Part shown: one piece after another, positions 1 to 5,040 of the stretch | How positions within the stretch are numbered: the first letter of the stretch is position 1 | Layout of the letters: each line of letters opens with the position of its first letter | NCBI GenBank assembly: GCA_947630075.1 | Contig: CANRGF010000019.1 | Location: 1-11,261 of the forward strand | Reading direction: 5' to 3' | From: an uncultured Clostridia bacterium | Lineage (GTDB): Bacteria > Bacillota > Clostridia > Christensenellales > UBA1242 | DNA length: 11,261 nucleotides | Notes under the pieces: model-generated | Database searches by the model: none | What the model was told of the DNA's origin: nothing | What the model saw: only the letters and a program-made list of their open reading frames with translations | Program-made: the position numbers and the translations under genes

Positions 1-127
1 CAAGCACATTTCTGCCAGCAAATGGCACTAAAACGCGCATGCCAATTTGGGTTGTGGGCAAAGCGAGATAGTCAAAAACTCTATCAAGCGCATCATTTGA
101 TATGTCCACCACCACTTGTGCATACAT
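1..127 (-). CDS. priA: Primosomal protein N' (PriA helicase), N-terminal part, cut by the window edge
   Basis: The ATG at 127-125 lies two bases after the rpoZ stop codon, and the frame stays open to base 1, giving 42 codons. The peptide begins MYAQVVVDISNDALDRVFDY and continues with a stretch containing GMRVLVPFAGR. This matches the start of PriA, whose N-terminal 3'-DNA-binding domain typically reads VxVxxxLdxxFdY...GxRVxVPFGxR. PriA is a superfamily 2 DNA helicase that reloads the replisome at stalled forks. The helicase and zinc-binding parts lie outside the window, so integrity cannot be judged. The tight spacing to rpoZ implies co-transcription from the rpoZ promoter, and the rpoZ-priA neighbourhood is familiar in Bacillota (gmk-rpoZ-coaBC-priA); here no coaBC sits between them. 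A second ATG at 123-121 is in another frame and was not chosen. Confidence 0.85.
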   Translation of the reverse strand, partial: MYAQVVVDISNDALDRVFDYLALPTTQIGMRVLVPFAGRNVL

Positions 128-129
128 AC

Positions 130-327
130 TTATTTAGACTGCGCTCCGCCAACTTCACCGCGCAAAACTTCATTGGCAGCGTAGTCAATCGCCAAATTTC
201 CACTGCCATTCAAAAGGGTTGGGATTTTATTTATAAGGTCTTTGGCACGAGCACCAACAATAACTGCCACAGCATAGCGGCAGCCCAACATTGACACTAA
301 TGCATCGATTGATGGCTCAAATAACAT
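130..327 (-). CDS. rpoZ: DNA-directed RNA polymerase subunit omega
   Basis: This gene encodes a 65-residue protein matching the omega subunit, the small chaperone-like subunit that wraps the C-terminal tail of beta-prime and helps core RNA polymerase assemble. Visible family features are the N-terminal EPSIDALV segment (residues 4-11, family PSIDxLL), the central VIVGARAKDL (residues 22-31, family VxxxxKRARQL with the usual KRAR altered to GARA), and the helix AIDYAANEVLRGEV near the end (family AxxEIxxGKI). The length is in the usual 60-90 range. An AAAGGAG site sits about 6 bases before the ATG, fixing the start. The gene has its own consensus promoter and is followed directly by priA. The family is short and variable, but the context agrees. 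Confidence 0.85.
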   Translation of the reverse strand: MLFEPSIDALVSMLGCRYAVAVIVGARAKDLINKIPTLLNGSGNLAIDYAANEVLRGEVGGAQSK

Positions 328-381
328 AATTTCTCCTTTAAATTCACACTCAAAAATGGTGTAAACTCTTTATCTGCTAAT

Positions 382-409
382 ATTATATATTAAATTTTTA
401 TTTTGTCAA
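382..409 (-). promoter_or_regulatory. Sigma-A promoter for rpoZ-priA
   Basis: On the minus strand a perfect -35 TTGACA (409-404) is followed by a 16-bp spacer and a perfect -10 TATAAT (387-382). Transcription would start near 375, giving a leader of about 48 bases before rpoZ. The promoter lies just after the stop codon of the PH-domain gene, so rpoZ-priA can be expressed independently of it. Confidence 0.75.
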
Positions 410-415
410 GCAATT

Positions 416-955
416 TTAATTTTCTTTTTTGTTTGAATCAATTATTGCCTTAACTTCTTTATAAACCTCATAAGGGTTTTGAATGAAATTAAAAGCAAAC
501 TTTGCCACTCCTTGTGTGGTTAATGGGCTGGACATGCTGCCAAAAGCAATAAGACCTGTGTTTTTGTGCAATAATTTATCCACCCAAGTTACATTCACAG
601 TGATTGCACCAAGCATTGAGAAATCCAAACTTTTATAGTCCACACCAATGCGCCCCGTGCGAATTAAAACGCGCTTGTTTGTGATGGCATAAACTGTCTT
701 TTTACACCACATGCCTGTGAGCACTAATGAAACAACTGCGCACACAACAAATATTGACAGGATTACTATAATGCTTGCTGTTGTGCTGCTATCTCCGTCA
801 ACCGACATGCCCCAACAACAAATGCCAACCAACAATAAAAGCAACACCCACGATAAAATTTGGGTGAAGAAAGCACGAAATTTATGCGGACGATAAGTCT
901 TTAAAATTTCTTCGCCTTCGCCTAAAACTATATTAAATAATTCTTTATCTTGCAT
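416..955 (-). CDS. Membrane protein with bacterial PH (DUF304/bPH_2-type) domain
   Basis: The frame is open from a GTG at 1027, but the start chosen is the ATG at 955-953. It has a GGAGGG site at 965-960, and the upstream extension is occupied by a promoter. The product is 179 residues. Two hydrophobic helices at about residues 29-51 and 59-83 form a hairpin. They are followed by a cytosolic segment beginning VYAITNKRVLIRTGRIG, the classic opening of the bacterial PH fold formerly called DUF304, and a hydrophobic GLIAFGSM strand. Such proteins are small membrane-anchored PH domains of unknown ligand and are common in Gram-positives. The gene sits between rnc and rpoZ with its own promoter, and its neighbours do not reveal its function. 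The domain call is firm; no biological role should be inferred. Confidence 0.8.
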   Translation of the reverse strand: MQDKELFNIVLGEGEEILKTYRPHKFRAFFTQILSWVLLLLLVGICCWGMSVDGDSSTTASIIVILSIFVVCAVVSLVLTGMWCKKTVYAITNKRVLIRTGRIGVDYKSLDFSMLGAITVNVTWVDKLLHKNTGLIAFGSMSSPLTTQGVAKFAFNFIQNPYEVYKEVKAIIDSNKKEN

Positions 956-974
956 CTTTCCCTCCATAAAAAAT

Positions 975-1003
975 ATATTATCGCTTTTTTGAATTTTTGT
1001 CAA
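975..1003 (-). promoter_or_regulatory. Sigma-A promoter for the PH-domain gene
   Basis: On the minus strand TTGACA (1003-998), a 17-bp spacer and TAATAT (980-975) form a near-consensus promoter. The predicted start near 968 lies only about three bases before the GGAGGG ribosome binding site (965-960), so the leader would be about 13 bases. It argues against the longer GTG start at 1027, whose first codons overlap the promoter. Confidence 0.7.
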
Positions 1004-1019
1004 TAAATTTTTGAATGCC

Positions 1020-1052
1020 TTACGCACCCGTTATTAAAACGACTTTATTCAT
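1020..1052 (-). pseudogene. Eleven-codon relic resembling the start of a short-chain dehydrogenase (FabG-like)
   Basis: An ATG at 1052-1050 overlaps the end of rnc and is preceded by an AAGGAGA ribosome binding site. It opens a short frame reading MNKVVLITGA and then TAA (1022-1020). The VVLITGA peptide is exactly how short-chain dehydrogenases such as FabG begin, with the Rossmann strand leading into TGxxxGIG. After the stop the same frame continues GIQKF, reminiscent of the GIGK that should follow, as if a short deletion removed the intervening codons. The bases beyond are occupied by the promoter of the PH-domain gene. I infer the stump of a deleted SDR gene that was translationally coupled to rnc. 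Ten residues is very little evidence, and a short leader peptide or chance are alternatives. Confidence 0.35.
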
Positions 1053-1710
1053 CTTTCTCCTTCTTAAGTTTTGCTAAGGCTAGGTGAGCAGAATTTTGCT
1101 CTGCTTCACGCTTCGTTGACCCGTTGCCATAAGACACAAACTTGCCATTAACAAAACTGCTTGCTCTAAAATTTTCTTGACCATTTTCAAGCAAGTATTT
1201 TTCAACCTTATACTCCAACTTAAATTTGTTGGCTTGGCAAAATTCTTGCAATTCGGTTTTATAGTCATTTGGCTTAACGCCGTTTTTTAGCTTTGACTTA
1301 ACTTGCAATACATCAAGCACAGCGGTGGACATTGAAGGCAAACCAAAAGTTAGATAAATTGCACCAATCATACTCTCAATTGTGTCCGCCAAAATGGCAT
1401 CGCTAATTGTGGCACTTTTAAAACTCTTGCCAAACCTTATGCGTGGCTCGATGGCAATTTTTTTTGCCACTTCTGCCAAACTTTCTGTGCAGACAAATGA
1501 TGCCCTAATTTTGCTCATTTTGCCTTCGTCTTTTTTTAGATGCTTATAGAGATAATCGCTAACAATCGTTTCAAGCACACTATCGCCCAAAAACTCAATG
1601 CGCTCATTGCTATCCGTTTTATGCTCGTGAGCAAAAGATGAATGAGTTAGAGCAAGTGTTTTCAACTCATCGCTGCATTTTTCAAATAAATCTAAGAATG
1701 TGTTTTTCAT
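1045..1710 (-). CDS. rnc: Ribonuclease III
   Basis: This 221-residue endoribonuclease cleaves double-stranded RNA in rRNA precursor processing and mRNA turnover. The RNase III signature NERIEFLGDSVL is at residues 35-46, and the metal-binding acidic residues are present: E39 and D43 in the signature, and D109 and E112 in the second motif LADTIESMIGAIY. A double-stranded RNA-binding domain fills about residues 147-216, with the typical closing pattern KREAEQNSAHLALAKL. Length is normal for the family (about 220-250). The ATG is preceded by a modest AAGAGAAAT site. The gene lies 121 bp downstream of plsX. In many Bacillota acpP, and often fab genes, sit in between, and these are missing here. 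Confidence 0.96.
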   Translation of the reverse strand: MKNTFLDLFEKCSDELKTLALTHSSFAHEHKTDSNERIEFLGDSVLETIVSDYLYKHLKKDEGKMSKIRASFVCTESLAEVAKKIAIEPRIRFGKSFKSATISDAILADTIESMIGAIYLTFGLPSMSTAVLDVLQVKSKLKNGVKPNDYKTELQEFCQANKFKLEYKVEKYLLENGQENFRASSFVNGKFVSYGNGSTKREAEQNSAHLALAKLKKEKDE

Positions 1711-1831
1711 ATTTCTCTTTTTATAATTTTCTAAAAATTTTATCTTTTTTGCGTTTTTTAGCGTAAAAATTTAAAAATTCTTGTGTTTTTTATTCGTTTT
1801 TTTTCAAATCCTAAAAATTTTTAAGCAAATT

Positions 1832-2824
1832 TTATTTTGCCACTGCGTCTGTAACTTTTTGAATTAACTTATTTTTGCCAAGTTGATATGCCTGCTCAAT
1901 AGTTTTTGCAACGCTATCTGCTTTGCTATTGCCATGGCATTTCAAAACGATTTTACTTACACCGAGCAATGGTGCGCCACCAAGTTTTTGATAGTCATAT
2001 TTATTTTTAATTTGCTTCAAACTTTTCTTTAAAAGCAAGCCACCAAGTTTCGCCTTAAAAGATGATTTAACAGTGTCTTTAAGTTCGCCAAACAAAATTT
2101 CTGCCACGCCTTCAATCGTTTTAAGAGCAATGTTCCCAGCAAAGCCATCGCTAACAACCACATCACAGTTGCCACGCATAATATCACGCGCTTCGATGTT
2201 GCCTATGAAATTCAAGCCAGAATCTTTTAAAAGTTGATGTGCTTCTTTAATCATCTCGCTGCCCTTTTCTTCTTCAGTGCCAATATTCAAAAGTGCAATG
2301 CGCGGATTTTTAACGCCAAGTGCTTTCATATATTCATTGCCCATTATGCCAAAGTGCAACAAATTTTCAGCCTTGCATTCTGCATTTGCGCCACAGTCTA
2401 AAAGCATAACGCCTTTATCATTAACAGTTGGCAAAATTGGAGCAAGTGCTGGGCGAGATATTTTAGGAATTCTGCCAAGTTTGAGCACTGCACCTGTGAG
2501 AGTTGCCCCCGTGCTGCCTGCACTGACCAAGGCAACAGCATCTTCATTATTCTTTAAATAGTCATACGCCACAACTATGCTTGAAGTTTTCTTTGTGCGA
2601 ATTGCTGAAGCGGGAGATTCATCATTCGTTATCACATCAGGTGCGTGCACAATTTCCAACCTATCGCTAACAAACACCATCTCTTGCAACAACTCTGTGA
2701 TTTTATCTTTATCTCCAACCAACACTAATTCTAATTTTTCATTTGCTTGCAACGCTTTAACTGCGCCAGCAACAATTTCTCGCGGAGCAAAATCTCCACC
2801 AAAAGCATCAACAACAACTTTCAT
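1832..2824 (-). CDS. plsX: Phosphate acyltransferase PlsX
   Basis: The 330-residue product matches PlsX, the peripheral membrane enzyme that converts acyl-ACP and phosphate to acyl phosphate, the donor used by PlsY to make lysophosphatidic acid. The N-terminus MKVVVDAFGGDFAPREIVAG is the family opening (usually VDAMGGDxAP). Further family stretches are VSAGSTGATLTGAVLKLGRI near residues 100-119, LLDCGANAECKAENL (about 140-155), IEARDIMRGNCDVVVSDGFAGNI (about 210-232) and the late GGAPLLGV segment near 282. Length is standard. An AAAGGAG site precedes the ATG by 6 bases. A promoter is visible just upstream, so expression need not depend on the methyltransferase gene before it. I saw no FapR-type palindrome (TTAGTACCTGATACTAA-like) in the promoter region. 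Confidence 0.96.
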   Translation of the reverse strand: MKVVVDAFGGDFAPREIVAGAVKALQANEKLELVLVGDKDKITELLQEMVFVSDRLEIVHAPDVITNDESPASAIRTKKTSSIVVAYDYLKNNEDAVALVSAGSTGATLTGAVLKLGRIPKISRPALAPILPTVNDKGVMLLDCGANAECKAENLLHFGIMGNEYMKALGVKNPRIALLNIGTEEEKGSEMIKEAHQLLKDSGLNFIGNIEARDIMRGNCDVVVSDGFAGNIALKTIEGVAEILFGELKDTVKSSFKAKLGGLLLKKSLKQIKNKYDYQKLGGAPLLGVSKIVLKCHGNSKADSVAKTIEQAYQLGKNKLIQKVTDAVAK

Positions 2825-2860
2825 ATTATCTCCTTTTGATTTAAAAATTTTTACACTTAT

Positions 2861-2889
2861 ATTATAAATAAAAAAAGAATAAAAGTAAA
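2861..2889 (-). promoter_or_regulatory. Probable sigma-A promoter for plsX
   Basis: On the minus strand TTTACT (2889-2884), a 17-bp spacer and a perfect TATAAT (2866-2861) fit a sigma-A promoter. The start would be near 2854, leaving about 30 bases of leader before the plsX ATG. Its -35 and spacer overlap the hairpin annotated at 2874-2904. Confidence 0.5.
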
Positions 2890-2904
2890 ATGTTTTTATT
2901 CTTT
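2874..2904 (-). terminator. AT-rich hairpin with T-tract, candidate terminator of the methyltransferase gene
   Basis: AAAGAATAAAA (2874-2884) and its exact complement (2894-2904) form an 11-bp stem with a 9-base loop. Read on the minus strand, the stem is followed by a run of Ts, about 50 bases beyond the methyltransferase stop codon. The stem has only one G-C pair, so it would be a weak terminator. The same bases carry the -35 region of the plsX promoter. Confidence 0.35.
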
Positions 2905-2953
2905 CTTATTTTCACGATGATTGCATAAAAATGATGGCAAATTTTTAAAAATA

Positions 2954-3817
2954 TTATAATTTTTTTGTTAAATCATATAATTTTTGAGAAAAATTATAGT
3001 TTTTTATCAAATTTTCGATGTTTTCAAAAATTTTATTGTCCTTTTTAGGTGAGTTTAATTTTGCCCTTATCATTATATTTTTTGGGGAGTGAGCAAAATC
3101 AACAAATTCAATCATATCCACCTTATAGCCAAAAGCTCGCAAAATTTCGGCTCTAATTTCATCTGTGAGCAGAGCGCAAAAGCGTTCTTTTATGATGCCA
3201 TCTTTTAGCATTAAATCAAACTCCCCACCCCGCCTTATAGAGAGATTTATTTCATGCTGGCAGCATGGCACGGAAAAAATATATTTGGCTTTGCGCTGAA
3301 TGGCAAAATTTAGTGCGTAGTCGGTGGCTGTGTCGCAAGCGTGGAGAGTGATGACCATGTCGATTTTGCCGGTGAACAATTTATCTTTTTTTACATCGCT
3401 TAGAATAAACTCTAAGTTTGAATAATTATATTTTTTGGCAAGCTTATTGCAGTTTTCCACCACATCTTTTTTGATGTCATAACCAATAATGTGAGCCTCA
3501 ATATGTTTGATATTCACGAAATAATGATAAATCAAAAATGTTAGATAACTTTTGCCACAGCCAAAATCTAGGATTGTGATTTCTTTTAAATTTGATGATT
3601 TAAACTCATCATCAATAATTTCAATAAACCTATTAATTTGCTTAAACTTATCATACATTGAAGCCACAATTTTATTGTCTTTGGTGAATATGCCCAACTC
3701 TTGCATGATAGGCACATCTTCCCCTTCATTTAGCAAATATTTTTTTGCTTTATTGTGCGATGTGGAGATGCTCGAAGTTGTGAGATTATTTGCCTGCTCC
3801 TTTTTTTTTGAAACCAT
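2954..3817 (-). CDS. Class I SAM-dependent methyltransferase, catalytic part (frame broken from its N-terminal part)
   Basis: This frame holds the catalytic domain of a Rossmann-fold methyltransferase. SAM-binding motif I reads LDFGCGKSYLTF (residues 83-94), the acidic loop IGYDIKKDVV is at 111-120, HACDTATD is at 159-166, and VPCCQHE is at 183-189. The GCGKSYLT, HACDTATD and PCCQH set resembles the Methyltransf_32 (PF13679) group, which includes METTL25 and GSTCD-like proteins; the substrate is unknown. The ATG at 3817 has no ribosome binding site, lies inside the upstream frame and is unlikely to be a true start. Removing one A from the run at 3801-3809 joins this frame to the 3786-4097 frame into one protein of about 380 residues. 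I read the two as one gene, either frameshifted, rescued by slippage, or a sequencing error. Confidence 0.85.
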   Translation of the reverse strand: MVSKKKEQANNLTTSSISTSHNKAKKYLLNEGEDVPIMQELGIFTKDNKIVASMYDKFKQINRFIEIIDDEFKSSNLKEITILDFGCGKSYLTFLIYHYFVNIKHIEAHIIGYDIKKDVVENCNKLAKKYNYSNLEFILSDVKKDKLFTGKIDMVITLHACDTATDYALNFAIQRKAKYIFSVPCCQHEINLSIRRGGEFDLMLKDGIIKERFCALLTDEIRAEILRAFGYKVDMIEFVDFAHSPKNIMIRAKLNSPKKDNKIFENIENLIKNYNFSQKLYDLTKKL

Positions 3818-4097
3818 TTTTTGATATGGAAAAGATTATCGTTTTGCCCTCACATTCAACCAAAACTTGCTTAAAATTTTTGAAATCTACATTTGTTATC
3901 GCTTCATGAAAATTCAAATTTCGATGAAATGCCTGTGCACCCTTAAACTTTTCTTCTTGAAATAGGTGTTGACCTTTAATTTCAACCGGACGCAACACGA
4001 TTTTTGACGTATCTCCGCTTAACCTATCGCTAAGCACAATCTTTTTAATGCTCAAATCTAAATTGAGAATAAAATCTTTAACTTCTTCCACAATCAT
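3786..4097 (-). CDS. N-terminal part of the same methyltransferase, ending early after an A9 run
   Basis: The frame encodes 103 residues, starting MIVEEVKDFILNLDLSIKKI and including KIVLRPVEIKGQHLFQEEKF (about residues 32-51) and FHRNL. This looks like the N-terminal substrate-binding or accessory region of the methyltransferase whose catalytic half follows in another frame. After NGFKKK the frame reads GAGK and stops at 3788-3786, while the other frame continues EQANNL. One fewer A in the run would fuse them. There is no Shine-Dalgarno sequence, and the ATG sits 6 bases after a strong -10, so the transcript is probably leaderless. I recognise no independent function. The alternative, a separate small gene, is less likely because it ends exactly where the catalytic frame begins. 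Confidence 0.7.
   Translation of the reverse strand: MIVEEVKDFILNLDLSIKKIVLSDRLSGDTSKIVLRPVEIKGQHLFQEEKFKGAQAFHRNLNFHEAITNVDFKNFKQVLVECEGKTIIFSISKNGFKKKGAGK
3801..3809 (-). other. A9 homopolymer, frameshift site within the methyltransferase gene
   Basis: Nine consecutive As on the coding (minus) strand mark the point where the reading frame changes. Upstream codons read TTC AAA AAA AAA GGA; the downstream frame reads AAA AAA AAG GAG. Loss of one A, or gain of two, restores a single frame. Runs of this length are prone to polymerase slippage and to sequencing error. Confidence 0.8.
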
Positions 4098-4103
4098 AAT
4101 TAA

Positions 4104-4132
4104 ATTTTAGCAAAATTTGTTGAGCGTGTCAA
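4104..4132 (-). promoter_or_regulatory. Strong extended -10 promoter giving a probable leaderless methyltransferase mRNA
   Basis: On the minus strand TTGACA (4132-4127), a 17-bp spacer ending in TGC, and TAAAAT (4109-4104) form a strong promoter with an extended -10 (TGn). Only six bases, TTAATT, separate the -10 from the ATG at 4097, so the predicted start of transcription is at or next to the A of the start codon. Confidence 0.7.
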
Positions 4133-4149
4133 TATTTTATTCGTCAAAT

Positions 4150-4173
4150 AAAAAATAGAGCTAAATGCTCTAC
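4150..4173 (-). terminator. Intrinsic terminator of rpmF
   Basis: Read on the minus strand, TAGAGC-ATTTA-GCTCTA (4172-4156) is followed at once by TTTTTTATTT. The 6-bp perfect stem can extend with a G-U pair and A-T pairs. It starts just after the rpmF stop codon (4177-4175) and ends before the -35 of the methyltransferase promoter, separating the two transcription units. Confidence 0.8.
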
Positions 4174-4174
4174 T

Positions 4175-4366
4175 TTATTTTGATTTTTTCTTGTCTAGGT
4201 CAACAATTTGCTCACCGTCATAATATCCGCAGTTTTTGCACACTTGGTGTGCCACTTTCTTCTCGTGGCAGTGTGGGCACTCAACTAGAGTTGGCACTGC
4301 AGCTTTCCAATTAGCACGGCGTTTATCTCTTCTAGCCTTAGACACTTTCCCTTTTGGAACAGCCAT
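4175..4366 (-). CDS. rpmF: 50S ribosomal protein L32
   Basis: The start is the ATG at 4366, which has an AGGAGG site at 4376-4371. The same frame is open upstream to 4426, but those codons are in the leader. The 63-residue product begins MAVPKGKVSKARRDKRRANW, the standard L32 opening. It carries a four-cysteine zinc ribbon, CPHC (about residues 30-33) and CKNC (about 43-46), followed by GYYDGEQIVD. L32 is a component of the large ribosomal subunit. In many bacteria rpmF follows a DUF177 (YceD/YlbN) gene and precedes plsX. Here DUF177 is absent, rpmF has its own consensus promoter and terminator, and plsX lies one gene further on. Confidence 0.97.
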   Translation of the reverse strand: MAVPKGKVSKARRDKRRANWKAAVPTLVECPHCHEKKVAHQVCKNCGYYDGEQIVDLDKKKSK

Positions 4367-4387
4367 TTTTCCTCCTATTAAATTATG

Positions 4388-4417
4388 ATTTGGCAATTTT
4401 AAACCAAATAAATGCCA
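4388..4417 (-). promoter_or_regulatory. Two mutually exclusive hairpins in the rpmF leader
   Basis: In the minus-strand transcript, segment 4396-4388 contains both TGCCA and CCAAAT. It can pair either with TGGCA (4417-4413) or with ATTTGG (4409-4404), but not with both fully. The region lies between the rpmF transcription start (about 4436) and the Shine-Dalgarno site (4376-4371). A regulatory role, for example feedback on L32, is inference only; both stems are short (5-6 bp). Confidence 0.25.
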
Positions 4418-4442
4418 GAACCACAAAACAAAAATCTAGGTT

Positions 4443-4471
4443 ATTATAACATAATGAATAAGACTTGTCAA
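4443..4471 (-). promoter_or_regulatory. Consensus sigma-A promoter for rpmF
   Basis: On the minus strand TTGACA (4471-4466), a 17-bp spacer ending in TGT and TATAAT (4448-4443) give a perfect -35 and -10 plus an extended -10. It is among the strongest promoters in the window, as expected for a ribosomal protein gene. Transcription would start near 4436, about 70 bases before the ATG. Confidence 0.85.
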
Positions 4472-4511
4472 CCAGTTTTGAAAAATTTTGCTAAATTTTT
4501 AACTATTTCTA

Positions 4512-4539
4512 TTGACAAAAAGTTTAAATATGCTAAAAT
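4512..4539 (+). promoter_or_regulatory. Promoter for the orphan gene at 4563
   Basis: TTGACA (4512-4517), a 16-bp spacer ending in TGC, and TAAAAT (4534-4539) form an extended -10 promoter on the plus strand. It diverges from the rpmF promoter, with the two -35 boxes 40 bases apart. The start would be near 4546, just ahead of the AGGAG site at 4552-4556. Confidence 0.7.
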
Positions 4540-4562
4540 AAGCGAGCCGATAGGAGAATTAA

Positions 4563-4985
4563 ATGGGTGTGAGTGATATGTCAATTTTCAAGTCTAAACT
4601 ACTCAATAAAAAAATTGAGGCTATAAACGAATTAAATATCGACCGAATTGAAGCATTAATCGCCAAAATGGAAAAAGTTTTTAGTTCTTTAGAAAAACTG
4701 AAAGCTAAAAAACTCTCTGAAAAAGCCAAATCTAAATTGGTGCTGAAGATAAACGGAGAATATTATTTTCAAACAAAATATTTATATAATTGTGCCTATG
4801 ATGAAATTATCTTATTAAAAAACACAAGACTAGCATGCCAAGTGCCATATTACTCAGAGATTGTGAGAGAGTTATATAATAAAATAGTTTTTATGCTAGA
4901 CGAAATGATCTTTAAGTTTTCACACTATCCTAATGCCATCAACGATTTAATGCCATATTGTAGGCACAGACTGAAAAAAAAATAA
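4563..4985 (+). CDS. Hypothetical protein, helical, 140 residues
   Basis: I do not recognise this protein. The ATG at 4563 has an AGGAG site six bases upstream and a good promoter, so the gene is likely real; an alternative ATG at 4578 (MSIFKS) lacks a good site. The first 60 residues are rich in Lys, Glu and Leu (for example IEALIAKMEKVFSSLEKLKA, about residues 28-47) and should form amphipathic helices, possibly a coiled coil. The middle holds an aromatic segment, NGEYYFQTKYLYN (about 64-76), and the C-terminus is basic (CRHRLKKK). There is no signal peptide, transmembrane helix or metal-binding cysteine cluster. The product is probably cytosolic. It is monocistronic with its own terminator, and its neighbours rpmF and ackA are unrelated by orientation. 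Confidence 0.75.
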   Translation: MGVSDMSIFKSKLLNKKIEAINELNIDRIEALIAKMEKVFSSLEKLKAKKLSEKAKSKLVLKINGEYYFQTKYLYNCAYDEIILLKNTRLACQVPYYSEIVRELYNKIVFMLDEMIFKFSHYPNAINDLMPYCRHRLKKK

Positions 4986-5006
4986 AAAGGGCTAACAGCC
5001 CTTTTT
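4984..5006. terminator. Bidirectional intrinsic terminator between the orphan gene and ackA
   Basis: AAAAAGGGCT (4984-4993), loop AAC and AGCCCTTTTT (4997-5006) form a perfect 10-bp stem with a GGGC core. On the plus strand it is followed by CTTTTTT and overlaps the stop codon of the orphan gene. On the minus strand it is followed by TTTTTATTTTTTTT, about 35 bases beyond the ackA stop. It can end both convergent transcripts. Confidence 0.92.
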
Positions 5007-5040
5007 CTTTTTTGCCACATTGAGCTTGGATTGGCTTTAA

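Noticed and set aside
22..294. Plus-strand open frame of 90 codons
   Set aside because: It lies antisense to rpoZ and the start of priA, both recognised by sequence, and has no ribosome binding site.
956..1027. Longer N-terminus for the PH-domain protein from the GTG at 1027
   Set aside because: The extension covers a near-consensus promoter, and the ATG at 955 has a far better ribosome binding site.
2277..2867. Two plus-strand open frames opposite plsX
   Set aside because: Both are antisense shadows of plsX, with no start signals or recognisable protein.
2825..2953. FapR operator upstream of plsX
   Set aside because: No palindrome resembling TTAGTACC-type FapR boxes was found by eye in this gap or in 4427-4562.
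4367..4426. Twenty extra N-terminal codons for L32
   Set aside because: L32 starts at MAVPKGK, directly behind AGGAGG; the extension is leader RNA.
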